From Butyricicoccus sp. (GTDB lineage Bacteria; Bacillota; Clostridia; Oscillospirales; Butyricicoccaceae): a stretch of DNA of 64,000 bases. The DNA lies in the NCBI GenBank assembly GCA_020025755.1, contig JAHHRO010000001.1, positions 1 to 64,000 on the forward strand, written 5' to 3'. The translations under genes were made by a program, and so were the position numbers. This document shows, piece after piece, positions 17,088-26,216 of the stretch; position 1 is the first letter of the stretch; each line of letters starts with the position of its first letter. A model generated the notes under the pieces. That model did not search any database, was not told where the DNA came from, and saw nothing but the letters and a program-made list of their open reading frames with translations.

Positions 17088-17123
17088 AAAAGGATACGGC
17101 ATCTGCCGTATCCTTTTTGTTTA
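17088..17123 (+). terminator. Terminator of iolB-iolD
   Basis: A perfect 14-bp stem AAAAGGATACGGCA/TGCCGTATCCTTTT with a 2-nt spacer, followed by TGTTTA, 19 bp past the iolD stop. Confidence 0.9.
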
Positions 17124-17533
17124 TGATAAATCTCAATCTGTTTTCCTTTTTATGCCCCATCCTGATTTTACCAGAGTAAAGCAAAAGATACGCCCCTTTG
17201 CCCTTTTTATCCGCTCCATGAAAACCGACCTGCGCATAAACTGGGGCAGCACAGATCTCATCCCGTTTAAAAAACAAAAAATCTGCCGATCCAAAAGGAT
17301 CGGATCACCGCTGTTTTTTTTAATACTTTAACCTATTGAAACGCATGCTGTACAGCTATGTTTTGCTGAATAATATACAAAAAATCACGATACATCTCCT
17401 GAGTTTCTTGCTTTTTTCTACAACAAATTTACAATTTCGTCATATTTCCCCTAAAATTCATGCTATCATAACTTTCATAAGATTTCTTCAGAGGTCTTCT
17501 CAAATCTTGCTTTTTGAAAGGAGCACAAGATCC
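17124..17533. other. AT-rich intergenic stretch before the PepSY gene
   Basis: This 410-bp stretch holds a second small hairpin (CCGATCC-AAAA-GGATCGG, 17286-17303), followed 10 bp later by a run of T. It could act as a back-up terminator. A TATCAT box near 17463 may be a -10 element, but no matching -35 is convincing. No gene is seen. Confidence 0.4.
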
Positions 17534-18352
17534 ATGAAAAACAATCAGATCAAAGGGTTTGCTCTCGGTGCTGTCAGTGCTTGTCTGGTAATGGGCGTTG
17601 CCTATTCCACAGTTGATGCTTCCCGCAATATTACAGTGCAGGATGGTATCCGCATCCAAATGAATAACACTGCATTCGTTCCCAAGGACGCAAAAGGCAA
17701 TCCTGTCAGCCCATTTTTATACAATGGTACCACCTATGTTCCCATGCGCCCGCTGTGCGAAGCGATCGGCATGACGGTCAGCTATGACGCAAAGACAAAG
17801 ACCGTAAGTCTCACAGCACCCAACGCGAACACCACGCCAAACACTGGCACAACACCAAATACCGGCGATACAACTGGTGGTGCTGCCACAGGTACCCCTA
17901 TCACCGATGAGAATGCCAAGGTCGCAGCACTGGGTGACGCAGGTGTGACCGCTTCCGATGCGAAGTTTGAAAAGTGTGAGCTCAAGCAGGAGAACGGAAA
18001 ATCCGTCTACGAGATCGAGTTTACCGCCAGCGGAAAGAAATATGAATATCAGGTGGATGCCACAACCGGTACGATCGTAAAGAAGGACAACAAGGAAGAT
18101 TCCAGCAGTTCTGGCAGCTCCGCAAAGCTCTCCGAGAGCGAAGCCAAGGACATTGCGGCCAAGAAAGCCGGTGTTTCCAGCCCGAAGTTTGAAAAGTGTG
18201 AACTCAAGCAGGAGAACGGAAAATCCGTCTACGAGATCGAGTTCACCTCTGGTTCTACCAAGTATGAATACACGATTGATGCAAATGACGGCTCTGTCGT
18301 CTCCTCTGATAAAGAAAAAGAGGAGAAAGATGACAAGGACGATAAGAACTGA
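17534..18352 (+). CDS. Exported stalk protein: copper-amine-oxidase N-like domain plus two PepSY-like repeats
   Basis: The 272-residue protein starts at 17534 (MKNNQIKGFALG, GAAAGGAG 10 bp upstream). It has a signal peptide or anchor (residues 8-30), then a copper-amine-oxidase N-terminal-like domain (NGTTYVPMRPLCEAIGM, VSYDAKTKTVSL), a Thr/Asn/Gly-rich linker, and two PepSY-like modules. Each module contains AKFEKCELKQENGKSVYEIEF or a near copy. The tail is highly charged (KEKEEKDDKDDKN). It probably sits at the cell surface; PepSY domains often inhibit proteases or bind peptides, but the role here is unknown. The two modules are almost identical at DNA level (61 bp, one mismatch). Confidence 0.82.
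   Translation: MKNNQIKGFALGAVSACLVMGVAYSTVDASRNITVQDGIRIQMNNTAFVPKDAKGNPVSPFLYNGTTYVPMRPLCEAIGMTVSYDAKTKTVSLTAPNANTTPNTGTTPNTGDTTGGAATGTPITDENAKVAALGDAGVTASDAKFEKCELKQENGKSVYEIEFTASGKKYEYQVDATTGTIVKKDNKEDSSSSGSSAKLSESEAKDIAAKKAGVSSPKFEKCELKQENGKSVYEIEFTSGSTKYEYTIDANDGSVVSSDKEKEEKDDKDDKN
17961..18021 (+). repeat. 61-bp direct repeat, copy 1 (PepSY module)
   Basis: This copy differs from copy 2 at a single base (GAGCTC here, GAACTC there) and lies 222 bp before it. It encodes the core of the first PepSY-like module. Confidence 0.9.
18183..18243 (+). repeat. 61-bp direct repeat, copy 2 (PepSY module)
   Basis: This is the second copy of the module core. The DNA identity, including synonymous positions, points to a recent duplication or gene conversion rather than protein-level selection alone. 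Confidence 0.9.
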
Positions 18353-18370
18353 TTTTGCCTCTGTAACCTC

Positions 18371-18406
18371 AACGACCTGAACAGCTTCTGTTCAGGTCGT
18401 TTTCTG
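18371..18406 (+). terminator. Terminator after the PepSY gene
   Basis: A perfect 14-bp stem AACGACCTGAACAG/CTGTTCAGGTCGTT with a 3-nt loop and a short T tract (TTCTGCTTG), 18 bp past the stop. Confidence 0.85.
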
Positions 18407-18452
18407 CTTGCTGCACAAGAGCCTCCTGACACACTATCAGAAGGCTCTGCGT

Positions 18453-18881
18453 TTATAGGCGTGGCTGCTTTTCCTCCGCCCCAAAATGCTCAATCAGTTC
18501 GATCCGCTCGCCGCTTGGCCCACGGAAAAAGATATTCTGTAGACCGCCAAACAGATCCGGCATTACATTTGGGCTTTCCGAACAGAACTCCTTGATCCCC
18601 ATTGCACGCATAGCATTGACAACGAGCGGCAGATTCTCTACCTCGATCGCAAAATGTGGGATCACGCCTGCGGCATCGGTCACCACAGTGCCGTCCCCCG
18701 GCTGGATCAGTTCGATCTCAAAGTTTGTCAGCGAGATCATAGCCAGCTGATTGACCCCTGCCTCCTTCTGCACGCTCCCACGCATGGTGCAGGCACCGCC
18801 CAGTGTTTCATAGAACGCAATGGATCGTTCCAAGTCGGTTGTATAGATCGCAATATGTGCGAGTTTCTGATAGCTTTTCAT
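18453..18881 (-). CDS. VOC (glyoxalase/bleomycin-resistance) family protein
   Basis: The 142-residue protein has the paired beta-alpha-beta-beta-beta modules of the vicinal oxygen chelate fold. KLAHIAIYTTDLERSIAFYETLGG carries the first metal ligand and FFRGPSGERIELIEHF the last glutamate. Members include glyoxalase I, methylmalonyl-CoA epimerase and dioxygenases; the reaction cannot be decided here. The ATG at 18881 with GGAG 8 bp upstream is preferred over a GTG two codons earlier. It stands alone, 114 bp after the aspS end. Methylglyoxal synthase (mgsA) is encoded about 4 kb away, so a glyoxalase role is possible but unproved. Confidence 0.85.
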   Translation of the reverse strand: MKSYQKLAHIAIYTTDLERSIAFYETLGGACTMRGSVQKEAGVNQLAMISLTNFEIELIQPGDGTVVTDAAGVIPHFAIEVENLPLVVNAMRAMGIKEFCSESPNVMPDLFGGLQNIFFRGPSGERIELIEHFGAEEKQPRL

Positions 18882-18960
18882 CTTCACTTCTCCATATTCT
18901 CTGCTGCACAGATCCCCTCACGGGTTTTGTGCGCAAATATCTCAAATTTCTCGTTTTTAT

Positions 18961-18988
18961 CACAAAAGCCGCCCAAATGTGGGCGGCT
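18961..18988 (-). terminator. Terminator of hisS-aspS
   Basis: The minus-strand transcript forms AGCCGCCCA/TGGGCGGCT with a 4-nt loop followed by TTTTG, just past the aspS stop. Confidence 0.85.
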
Positions 18989-18995
18989 CTTTTTC

Positions 18996-20804
18996 TTATG
19001 CTTCTTCCTTTTCCATACGGGTAATCTGGATAGACAGCTCATCGAGCTGCTTCTCATCTACCACATCCGGACACTGCATCATGAGATCGGACGCATTCTG
19101 TACCTTCGGGAATGCGATCACATCACGGATGGAATCCAGACCAGCCAGCAGCATACACAGACGGTCGAGACCGTATGCCAGACCGCCATGTGGAGGTGCA
19201 CCATACTTGAACGCTGTGATGAGGTGTCCAAACTGCTCATTTGCCTTTTCTTCAGTGAAGCCGAGCGCACGGAACATCTTGGTTTGCAGCTCCGGATCAT
19301 GGATACGGATGGAGCCGCCGCCCAGTTCACAACCGTTGAGGATGATGTCATACGCCTTTGCGCGTACACGCTTTGGATCGGTCTCCAAAAGTGGGATATC
19401 CTCATCCATCGGCGCGGTGAATGGGTGATGCTTGGCAACCAGACGATCTTCCTCCTCAGAATATTCAAACTGTGGGAACTCAACCACCCAAGCGAGTTTA
19501 TAATCGTCCTTCTTTGCCAACCCCAGACGCTTGCCCAGCTCACAGCGGAGCGCGCCCAGTGCGGTTGCAGCAGTCTCCCAATCGGCATCGGCGACTACAA
19601 ACAACAGGTCATTCGGCTTTGCCCCTGCACGCTCCTTGATCGCCTCGATCTCCTCATCCGAGAGGAACTTTGCAAAGGACGAGGTCATTGAACCATCTGC
19701 CGCCAGCTTCATCCATGCCAGTCCCTTTGCACGATAGGTCTTTACGAACTCACCGAGTTTGTCGATCTCCTTGCGTGGGAACTGGTCTGCATAGCCGTTG
19801 ACGTTAATCAGGCGCACGCTGCCGCCGCCAGCAACGGTATCATGGAACACCTTAAAGGAGCACTTCTCAGCAATATCGGAAATATCCTTGATCTCGAAGC
19901 CGAAGCGCAGATCGGGCTTGTCCGAACCGTAACGATCCATTGCATCCTGCCAAGTAATACGCGGCAGCGGAAGCTGGATATCTACATCCAATACTTCCTT
20001 GAAAACGCGCTTCAGGAAGCCCTCATTGATCGCGATCACATCATCCTGCTCAACGAAGGACATTTCAAGGTCGATCTGGGTGAACTCCGGCTGACGGTCT
20101 GCACGCAGATCCTCGTCGCGGAAGCACCGTGTGATCTGGATATAGCGATCCATACCGGCAAGCATAAGCAGCTGCTTATACTGCTGCGGAGACTGCGGCA
20201 ACGCATAAAACTTGCCGGGATGTACACGAGACGGAACGAGATAGTCACGCGCACCCTCCGGTGTGGACTTGGTCAGCATGGGGGTCTCGATCTCAAGGAA
20301 GCCCTGCTCGTCAAAGTAGTTGCGTGCCACCTGTGTCACACGATGGCGCAGCATCATATTGTGCTGCATGGACGGACGGCGCAGATCCAGATAGCGGTAC
20401 TTGAGGCGGATCTGATCGCCAACCTCCTTATCGTCTGTGATCTCGAACGGTGTGGTCTCTGCCTTGGACAGAATACGGATGTCATTTGCGATGATCTCGA
20501 CTTCGCCAGTCGGCATCTTCCTGTTGATCGCTGCCGCGTCACGCGCCACAAGCTGACCCTTGACCGCAACAACAAACTCCGTGCGGCAGGTGAACGCGAT
20601 GTCGAACAGTTCTGCATTTACGCTCTTATCAAAGGTACACTGTACGATACCAGCGCGGTCACGCACGAGCAGGAACAGCACGCCGCCGTTATCACGCACA
20701 CGGTCTACCCAGCCATTCACAACGACCTCGCGGCCCACATCGGAGGCACGCAGTGCACCGCACATGTCTGTGCGCTTCATATTTGCAATTGAAGTGTTAT
20801 TCAT
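18996..20804 (-). CDS. aspS: Aspartyl-tRNA synthetase
   Basis: The 602-residue bacterial-type enzyme has an N-terminal OB fold for the anticodon (VVVNGWVDRVRDNGGVLFLLVRD), class II motifs (FRDEDLRADRQPEFTQID as motif 2, GLAYGLDRL as motif 3), and the GAD insertion domain typical of bacterial AspRS. It charges tRNA-Asp, and a tRNA-Asp gene happens to lie at the other end of this window. GAGGG lies about 11 bp before the ATG. It follows hisS after 16 bp, a pairing common in Firmicutes. Confidence 0.97.
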   Translation of the reverse strand: MNNTSIANMKRTDMCGALRASDVGREVVVNGWVDRVRDNGGVLFLLVRDRAGIVQCTFDKSVNAELFDIAFTCRTEFVVAVKGQLVARDAAAINRKMPTGEVEIIANDIRILSKAETTPFEITDDKEVGDQIRLKYRYLDLRRPSMQHNMMLRHRVTQVARNYFDEQGFLEIETPMLTKSTPEGARDYLVPSRVHPGKFYALPQSPQQYKQLLMLAGMDRYIQITRCFRDEDLRADRQPEFTQIDLEMSFVEQDDVIAINEGFLKRVFKEVLDVDIQLPLPRITWQDAMDRYGSDKPDLRFGFEIKDISDIAEKCSFKVFHDTVAGGGSVRLINVNGYADQFPRKEIDKLGEFVKTYRAKGLAWMKLAADGSMTSSFAKFLSDEEIEAIKERAGAKPNDLLFVVADADWETAATALGALRCELGKRLGLAKKDDYKLAWVVEFPQFEYSEEEDRLVAKHHPFTAPMDEDIPLLETDPKRVRAKAYDIILNGCELGGGSIRIHDPELQTKMFRALGFTEEKANEQFGHLITAFKYGAPPHGGLAYGLDRLCMLLAGLDSIRDVIAFPKVQNASDLMMQCPDVVDEKQLDELSIQITRMEKEEA

Positions 20805-20820
20805 ATCGTTTTCATCCCTC

Positions 20821-22188
20821 TTACTGGATATTTTTTTCCATAATCACGGTTCCCGACGCACGCTGTGCCAGTCCCTCACGAATCCGTGCAAGTGCCTCGT
20901 CGAAGCCTGTATTGGTCTGCTCACCAGTGGACAGATCCTTGAGCGCGATGATATCGTTCCGGATCTCATCCTCGCCCATAAAGATGACATAGGGGATCGC
21001 CAGCTTGTCCGCATAGGTGATCTTTGCCTTGAACTTCTTCTTTTCACAGTGCAGCTGCACGCGCACCCCTGCATCACGCAGTCTGGTTGCCAGCGCGATG
21101 GATGCACCTACATCCTCTGTCATGGGCAGGATGAGTACATCTGCCGGACATGCAGGTGGGTTCTGGTTCAGATAATCCTTATCCTGCAAAATAAAGAACA
21201 GACGGGTCAGACCAATAGAGATGCCAACACCGGGCAGCTTCTTATCGGTATAATACTCCGCAAGGTTGTCATAGCGTCCGCCCGAGCAGATCGAACCGAT
21301 CTCCGGATGATCGAGCATAGTGGTCTCATATACCGTACCGGTATAGTAGTCCAAGCCGCGTGCAATGGTGAGGTCGATCTCAAAGTGATCGGCAGGAACG
21401 CCGAAGTCCTCCATGTAAGTTGCCACTGTGGTCAGTTCCTCAATGCCCTGATCGAGCAGTTCACTGCGCCCACGGTACTGTGCGAGTGCCTGCAAAATCC
21501 CCTGTGTACCTCCATCAAGTGTGATGAACTTCAGGATCTCATCTGCCTGCTCCACGGATACCTTGCACTCCTCCATGAGGATCTCACGCACCTTATCCGC
21601 GCCGATTTTTTCCAGCTTATCAATGGTGCGCATGATCTCACCTGCCTGCGCGTGCAGCCCAAGCATCTCAAAAAATCCACTCAGTACCTTACGGTTGTTG
21701 ATGCGGATCTTGAAACGCTGAAGCCCCAGCTTGGCAAAGGTCTTATAGATAATGGACGGGATCTCCGCCTCATTGATGATATCCAGCTGGCCATCACCAA
21801 TGATATCAATATCAGCCTGATAGAACTCACGGAATCTGCCGCGCTGTGCGCGCTCACCGCGGTATACCTTGCCGATCTGATAGCGGCGAAATGGGAACGT
21901 AAGCTGTCCATAATTGAGCGCAACATACTTTGCAAGCGGCACAGTCAGATCGAAGCGCATTGCCAGATCGCTGTCCCCCTTCTGGAAGCGATAGATCTGC
22001 TTTTCGGTCTCACCGCCTCCCTTTGCCAGCAGTACCTCGGCAGACTCCAGCACGGGTGTATCCAGCGGATAGAACCCATAGAGCGCATAGGTCTCGCGCA
22101 GGGTCTTCATGATCTGTTCCATCTGCTCTTGCATTGCGGGCAGAAGCTCCATAAATCCCGACAGGGTTCTGGGCTTTATTTTTTCCAT
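20821..22188 (-). CDS. hisS: Histidyl-tRNA synthetase
   Basis: The 455-residue class II synthetase shows the HisRS signatures GLDYYTGTVYE and GGRYDNLAEYY, motif 2 (RFREFYQADID) and a C-terminal anticodon-binding domain (ADVLILPMTEDVGASIALATRLRD). I place the start at 22188 (MEKIKPRTLSG), with AAGGAG 9 bp upstream. Further upstream the frame crosses the mgsA terminator and is not coding. No T-box leader is seen. It leads the hisS-aspS operon. Confidence 0.96.
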   Translation of the reverse strand: MEKIKPRTLSGFMELLPAMQEQMEQIMKTLRETYALYGFYPLDTPVLESAEVLLAKGGGETEKQIYRFQKGDSDLAMRFDLTVPLAKYVALNYGQLTFPFRRYQIGKVYRGERAQRGRFREFYQADIDIIGDGQLDIINEAEIPSIIYKTFAKLGLQRFKIRINNRKVLSGFFEMLGLHAQAGEIMRTIDKLEKIGADKVREILMEECKVSVEQADEILKFITLDGGTQGILQALAQYRGRSELLDQGIEELTTVATYMEDFGVPADHFEIDLTIARGLDYYTGTVYETTMLDHPEIGSICSGGRYDNLAEYYTDKKLPGVGISIGLTRLFFILQDKDYLNQNPPACPADVLILPMTEDVGASIALATRLRDAGVRVQLHCEKKKFKAKITYADKLAIPYVIFMGEDEIRNDIIALKDLSTGEQTNTGFDEALARIREGLAQRASGTVIMEKNIQ

Positions 22189-22216
22189 ACCTTCAAACTC
22201 CTTTTTACAGGTCTTA

Positions 22217-22248
22217 AAAACACACAAAATGCCGCAAATGCGGCATTT
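22217..22248 (-). terminator. Terminator after mgsA
   Basis: The minus-strand transcript forms a perfect stem AAATGCCGCA/TGCGGCATTT with a 2-nt spacer, followed by TGTGTGTTTTT. A second GC-rich hairpin (GCACCCG...CGGGTGTGC, about 22258-22290) precedes it. Confidence 0.85.
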
Positions 22249-22308
22249 ATACCAAAGCACACCCGCCTCGCCAAAGCGGACGGGTGCGCCCTCATTTATC
22301 CTTTGCGA

Positions 22309-22716
22309 TCAGCGAGCCTTCGGATTTACGATATTTCTCCAATCCAGATCGCCGCGATCCAGACCCAGAATAAGCATCTCCGCAGTCGCTGCATTGGTTG
22401 CGATCGGGATATTATGCATATCACACAGGCGTGCCAGAACATGAACATCGGGCTCGTACTGACTGTTCGACATTGGATCTCGGAAAAAAAGAACCAGATC
22501 GATCTCATTATAGGACACGCGTGCCGAGATCTGCTCCTCGCCGCCCTGCATGCCCGGCAGATAGCGTTCGATCCGCAGACCAGTCGCTTCTGCAACGAGT
22601 TTACCTGTCGTTCCTGTTGCGCACAGGCTGTGCTTTGCTAAAATGCCACAATATGCCATGCAGAACTGAACCATCAGTTCCTTTTTCCGATCATGTGCAA
22701 TTAGTGCAATATTCAT
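22309..22716 (-). CDS. mgsA: Methylglyoxal synthase
   Basis: The 135-residue protein has the MgsA hallmarks IALIAHDRKKELM, TGTTGKLV, LPGMQGGEEQISA, VLFFRDPM and the histidine-containing NIPIATNAATAEML. It converts dihydroxyacetone phosphate to methylglyoxal and phosphate, a bypass of lower glycolysis that relieves sugar-phosphate stress. It follows minD after 24 bp in the same direction; mgsA next to the min/mre cluster is a recurring arrangement in Clostridia. Confidence 0.95.
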   Translation of the reverse strand: MNIALIAHDRKKELMVQFCMAYCGILAKHSLCATGTTGKLVAEATGLRIERYLPGMQGGEEQISARVSYNEIDLVLFFRDPMSNSQYEPDVHVLARLCDMHNIPIATNAATAEMLILGLDRGDLDWRNIVNPKAR

Positions 22717-22740
22717 TGTTTGTCTCCTTTCAGTAGGTCG

Positions 22741-23481
22741 TTAAAACCGCATGAGCGGCAGACGTTCCCCCTCCAAACGACGTGCGATATTACGATACGC
22801 TTGCGCTGCGCCTGTTTTTTTATACCGTACAACACTTTTTCCGCTGCCTGCACAAGCGATCACATCTTCATCCTCGGGAATGATCCCGAGGAGCTGAAGT
22901 CCTGCAATATCCATTGCATCATCGATATTCGCAGCGACACCATAGCGAATGAGGCGTGGACGGACACGATTGACAACCAATCGGATCCGCATGATGCACT
23001 CTGACTCCATCATCCGCGCCACACGTTCTGCGCCGCGGATAGAGGCAGGATCGGGCATTGTCACGACGATGCCCTGTGTTGCGATGCCGGCATACAGCGC
23101 AAGTTCTTCCGGCAAACCTGCTGGCCCATCAATAATTACATAGTCAAACCCTTCCCGCTCGGTTTCCTCAGCCAAGTTTCTGAGGTCTGCGGCAGTCAGG
23201 GAGGGTGTTTCGGCAGGAGCTGTGAGTAAAAACAGTCCCTGTGTAACGGGATGCGCCGCTGCCGCGCGTGCAAGCGGGACGGTTCCGCGTGCAGCATCGG
23301 CAAAGGTAAATACCGCCAGATCACTCATGCCCAAAACGAGATCGAGATTGCGTAATCCACAGTCGCCATCTACAATGAGCACTTTTTTCCCATGCTCTGC
23401 CAATGCCGTTCCAACCGATGCTGTCAGGGTCGTTTTCCCTGTACCGCCCTTTCCAGACGCAACCAAAATTATCTTGCGCAT
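22741..23481 (-). CDS. minD: MinD-family septum-site ATPase
   Basis: The 246-residue ParA/MinD ATPase starts with the deviant Walker A KGGTGKTTLT (second lysine of the MinD class), with Walker B VIIDGPAG and switch region VDGDCGLRNLDLVLG. MinD positions the division site by activating MinC at the membrane. The C-terminus (IARRLEGERLPLMRF) could form the short amphipathic membrane-targeting helix, but this is weak. GGAGG precedes the ATG at 23481 by 4 bp. A separate promoter lies just upstream. Neither minC nor minE is adjacent, so the partner proteins must be elsewhere or absent. Confidence 0.85.
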   Translation of the reverse strand: MRKIILVASGKGGTGKTTLTASVGTALAEHGKKVLIVDGDCGLRNLDLVLGMSDLAVFTFADAARGTVPLARAAAAHPVTQGLFLLTAPAETPSLTAADLRNLAEETEREGFDYVIIDGPAGLPEELALYAGIATQGIVVTMPDPASIRGAERVARMMESECIMRIRLVVNRVRPRLIRYGVAANIDDAMDIAGLQLLGIIPEDEDVIACAGSGKSVVRYKKTGAAQAYRNIARRLEGERLPLMRF

Positions 23482-23513
23482 ACTTCCTCCGAACATTTTA
23501 CACCTTACTTTCA

Positions 23514-23542
23514 AGTATAAAACAAAATATGTCCGGTGACAA
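23514..23542 (-). promoter_or_regulatory. Internal promoter for minD-mgsA
   Basis: TTGTCA (23542-23537)-17-TATACT (23519-23514) on the minus strand, between mrdA and minD. It suggests the last two genes can be expressed apart from the mre operon. Confidence 0.65.
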
Positions 23543-23592
23543 GTCCGTGGCTTATTTTCTTGTAGTTTTTTTTGAAAAATTTAAGGTTTGTT

Positions 23593-25680
23593 TTATTTTT
23601 GCAGTGTATTTTCCAGTGGTACCTGATGCATCATGCCCTCACCCTGAAAATATGCATCCAAAATATCGCGTGCGACTGGTGCAACATCAGAGCCGTGACC
23701 GGCACACTCGCCCACGATCGCGAGAGCGACCTGTGGATTGTCTGCCGGTGCAAAGCCAACAAATACTGCATGATCCTTCTGGTTGCCACCAAAGTCCTTA
23801 CCGCCTGCATGCTCTGCTGTACCCGTCTTAACCGCGATCTTCATCGGATAATCAGAGAATGTACGCGCCGCCGTACCGCCTTCCTCAGCTACCGCCTGCA
23901 TGGCAGTGGTCACAACCTGAAGATTTTTGGGATCAAGCTTGAGATCTTCCTCAACGATGGGCTTGTTATCGAGCACCGTGCGGCTGTAGTCATAGGACTT
24001 GATGCTTTTAATGAGCGTAGGCTTGTACCGCGTGCCGCCGTTTGCAAGGGTCGCCGTATAATTTGCCAGCTGCAAGGGCGTTGCGCTGTTATCGCTCTGT
24101 CCGATCGCAGCCTGCACGACGTCACCCGGCTGCCACTTATTGAGCATCGGGCTGTTGATGAGCATCTTCTCTCGATAAGAAGGACCTGCTGCCGATCCTG
24201 CCACCTCGCCTACTTCGATACCCGTTTTCTGTCCGAATCCGAACTTCTGCGACCACTGCTCGATGGTCTTGCCACCGAGCATATAACCGGTTTCATAGAA
24301 ATAGATGTTACAGGATTTTTTGACCGCTCCGGTCAGATCCAATTCTTTATGCAGACCCAGACAGGTGAAGCGTCTGGACTTAAAGCGATCATAGAAGTGA
24401 TTGCAGACCATTTTTGTCTGCGGCGTAATGACCCCCTGCTCCAGTCCGGCAACCGCAATCATCGGTTTAAAGGTAGAGCCGGGCGGATATGCCATCTGGA
24501 ATGCGCGGCTGCGCGTAGGCTCCAGCGGATTTTCGTTGATCTTCTTGCTGTCCTGATTGAATGTGCGCTGGCTGTAGGTCGGATAGCTTGCCGCGGCGAG
24601 CACCTCGCCCGTATCCACCTTCATGAGCACAGCAGCACCGCCGCGTGCCGTTTCGATATTGGACAGCACACGCTTCAAAGATTCCTCCGCCACCTTTTGC
24701 AGTTCGATATCAATGGTCAACACCACATTGTCGCCTGCACGCGGTGCCGCGGTTTCCAGCGAACCCGTGATCTCTCCCGTGATATCGGTATCGATCATGC
24801 GGCTTCCCTTTTTGCCGCGCAGATGTTCTTCCATGGAACGCTCAATGCCGCTCTTGCCAACGATATCGGTCATGGAATAACCCTTTTCCTTATAATCCTT
24901 CCATTCTTCCTGATAAATGATACCGGTGCGCCCCAGGATCTGTGCCGCATAATCGGTCTCATATTTACGGATCGTAGAGGTCTCGACATTGACCCCACGG
25001 AACAGCTGATGGCGTTCCTTGATCTCCGCGATCAGGCTGATGGGGACATTTTCTGCAAAGATAAAGGGCGTATTGCGCGAAAATGCCGCCTGACTCATGC
25101 GGTAACGCTGCTCTATGATCCAGCGTGCATTATCCTCTGAGTAGGTGTCGCGTACCTTATAATATTGTTTGAGTACCTCGAGCACACTTGCCGCGTCCAG
25201 CTCCTCTGCCTTGGTCACGCCATAGGTCTCTTTGAGCTTGAGTGCATCCTTGTCATTTCGCTCATTGATAAATTTCACAAGACGCTGATATGTCTTATCC
25301 TCCGCCTTGCAGGTAAAGGTGTAAGGTGCCTGCTGCGTGATCGGCAGCTCGGTCGGCACCGGAACCCCTGCTGAAATGACCAGCTGCACCAGCTGCAAGA
25401 GGATATTGTTTTGGTTCTTATGATCCCAGTATGCGTAGTCAAAGCGAATAGAATACACCGATTCATTGGTAATGAGCGGTCGTCCATAGCGGTCGAGAAT
25501 CTCCCCTCGCGCTGCAGAAACCACGCTTGTTGAGGTGAGATGACGTTCGGCCTGCTGGCGATACTGCTCCCCGTTGATGATCTGCAAAGAATATAAGCCA
25601 GCCGCTGAAATTCCGGTCAGGGCTGCCAAAATGAGGAACAGCGCGACCAGACGATGCAGCAGCTTTGTTTTATTGTCCAT
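23593..25680 (-). CDS. mrdA: Penicillin-binding protein 2 (elongasome transpeptidase)
   Basis: The 695-residue class B PBP has an N-terminal membrane anchor (residues 10-32), a pedestal domain starting SVVSAARGEILDRYGRPL, and a transpeptidase domain with the three active-site motifs GSTFKP (catalytic Ser402), KSCN and VKTGTAEH. It cross-links peptidoglycan during cell elongation and partners RodA, MreC and MreD. The start has AAGGAG 10 bp upstream. It lies 14 bp after mreD in the zapA-to-mgsA gene string. Confidence 0.95.
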   Translation of the reverse strand: MDNKTKLLHRLVALFLILAALTGISAAGLYSLQIINGEQYRQQAERHLTSTSVVSAARGEILDRYGRPLITNESVYSIRFDYAYWDHKNQNNILLQLVQLVISAGVPVPTELPITQQAPYTFTCKAEDKTYQRLVKFINERNDKDALKLKETYGVTKAEELDAASVLEVLKQYYKVRDTYSEDNARWIIEQRYRMSQAAFSRNTPFIFAENVPISLIAEIKERHQLFRGVNVETSTIRKYETDYAAQILGRTGIIYQEEWKDYKEKGYSMTDIVGKSGIERSMEEHLRGKKGSRMIDTDITGEITGSLETAAPRAGDNVVLTIDIELQKVAEESLKRVLSNIETARGGAAVLMKVDTGEVLAAASYPTYSQRTFNQDSKKINENPLEPTRSRAFQMAYPPGSTFKPMIAVAGLEQGVITPQTKMVCNHFYDRFKSRRFTCLGLHKELDLTGAVKKSCNIYFYETGYMLGGKTIEQWSQKFGFGQKTGIEVGEVAGSAAGPSYREKMLINSPMLNKWQPGDVVQAAIGQSDNSATPLQLANYTATLANGGTRYKPTLIKSIKSYDYSRTVLDNKPIVEEDLKLDPKNLQVVTTAMQAVAEEGGTAARTFSDYPMKIAVKTGTAEHAGGKDFGGNQKDHAVFVGFAPADNPQVALAIVGECAGHGSDVAPVARDILDAYFQGEGMMHQVPLENTLQK

Positions 25681-25694
25681 AAATACGTTTCTCC

Positions 25695-26210
25695 TTATTT
25701 CATGCGATCGAATCGCCGTGCCATTTTATATACAGGCAGATAGATGATCGGGGACAGCACAACAGCCGCGAGGATCTCTCCATACATGGATTTCAGAAAA
25801 GGAATCACCGGATACCCGGTTCCAATGATCGCCGCAAACATAAACTGCAAGCCATGCAGTATGAGCATTCCGCCTGCTGTCAGCAGCAGATGTGAGGGCC
25901 AGATACGGCGCAGGTAACGTCCGCTGATCCCACCGGCAAGTGCGGCAAACACCATAAAATAAAGCGGCAGCAAGCCCTCGACCCCTGCACCGGATACATC
26001 ATAGAGGATCCCCGTAAACAGTCCAATGGCTGCTCCAACCGCCGGATCTTCCATCAGCGCAACCGCCGCCGGTACACTGAACAGGAGATCCAGACGCACG
26101 CCAAACAGGCGCACATTGCTCAGTCCGGTTGCAGTCTCGATGAGATACAGCCCAATGAGCAGGAGGGTATAGCATACGACCTTATAGGTCGTGGTACGTT
26201 CTTTCTGCAT
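25695..26210 (-). CDS. mreD: Rod shape-determining membrane protein MreD
   Basis: The 171-residue protein is almost entirely hydrophobic, with five or six predicted transmembrane helices (VVCYTLLLIGLYLIET; AAIGLFTGILYDVSGAGVEGLLPLYF), and matches MreD in size and position. It is a membrane subunit of the elongasome that works with MreC, PBP2 and RodA. Its ATG has GGAG 9 bp upstream, overlapping the end of mreC (6 bp gap). Confidence 0.92.
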   Translation of the reverse strand: MQKERTTTYKVVCYTLLLIGLYLIETATGLSNVRLFGVRLDLLFSVPAAVALMEDPAVGAAIGLFTGILYDVSGAGVEGLLPLYFMVFAALAGGISGRYLRRIWPSHLLLTAGGMLILHGLQFMFAAIIGTGYPVIPFLKSMYGEILAAVVLSPIIYLPVYKMARRFDRMK

Positions 26211-26216
26211 GGCACA

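Noticed and set aside
14892..17102. A 736-codon open frame on the minus strand opposite iolD
   Set aside because: It mirrors the codon usage of iolD exactly, has no ribosome binding site and no recognisable domain; iolD is a clear ThDP enzyme. The same applies to the 660-codon frame at 9898-11880 opposite the transketolase genes.
22189..22310. T-box leader before hisS
   Set aside because: No T-box sequence or specifier-loop structure is present; the hairpins belong to the mgsA terminator.
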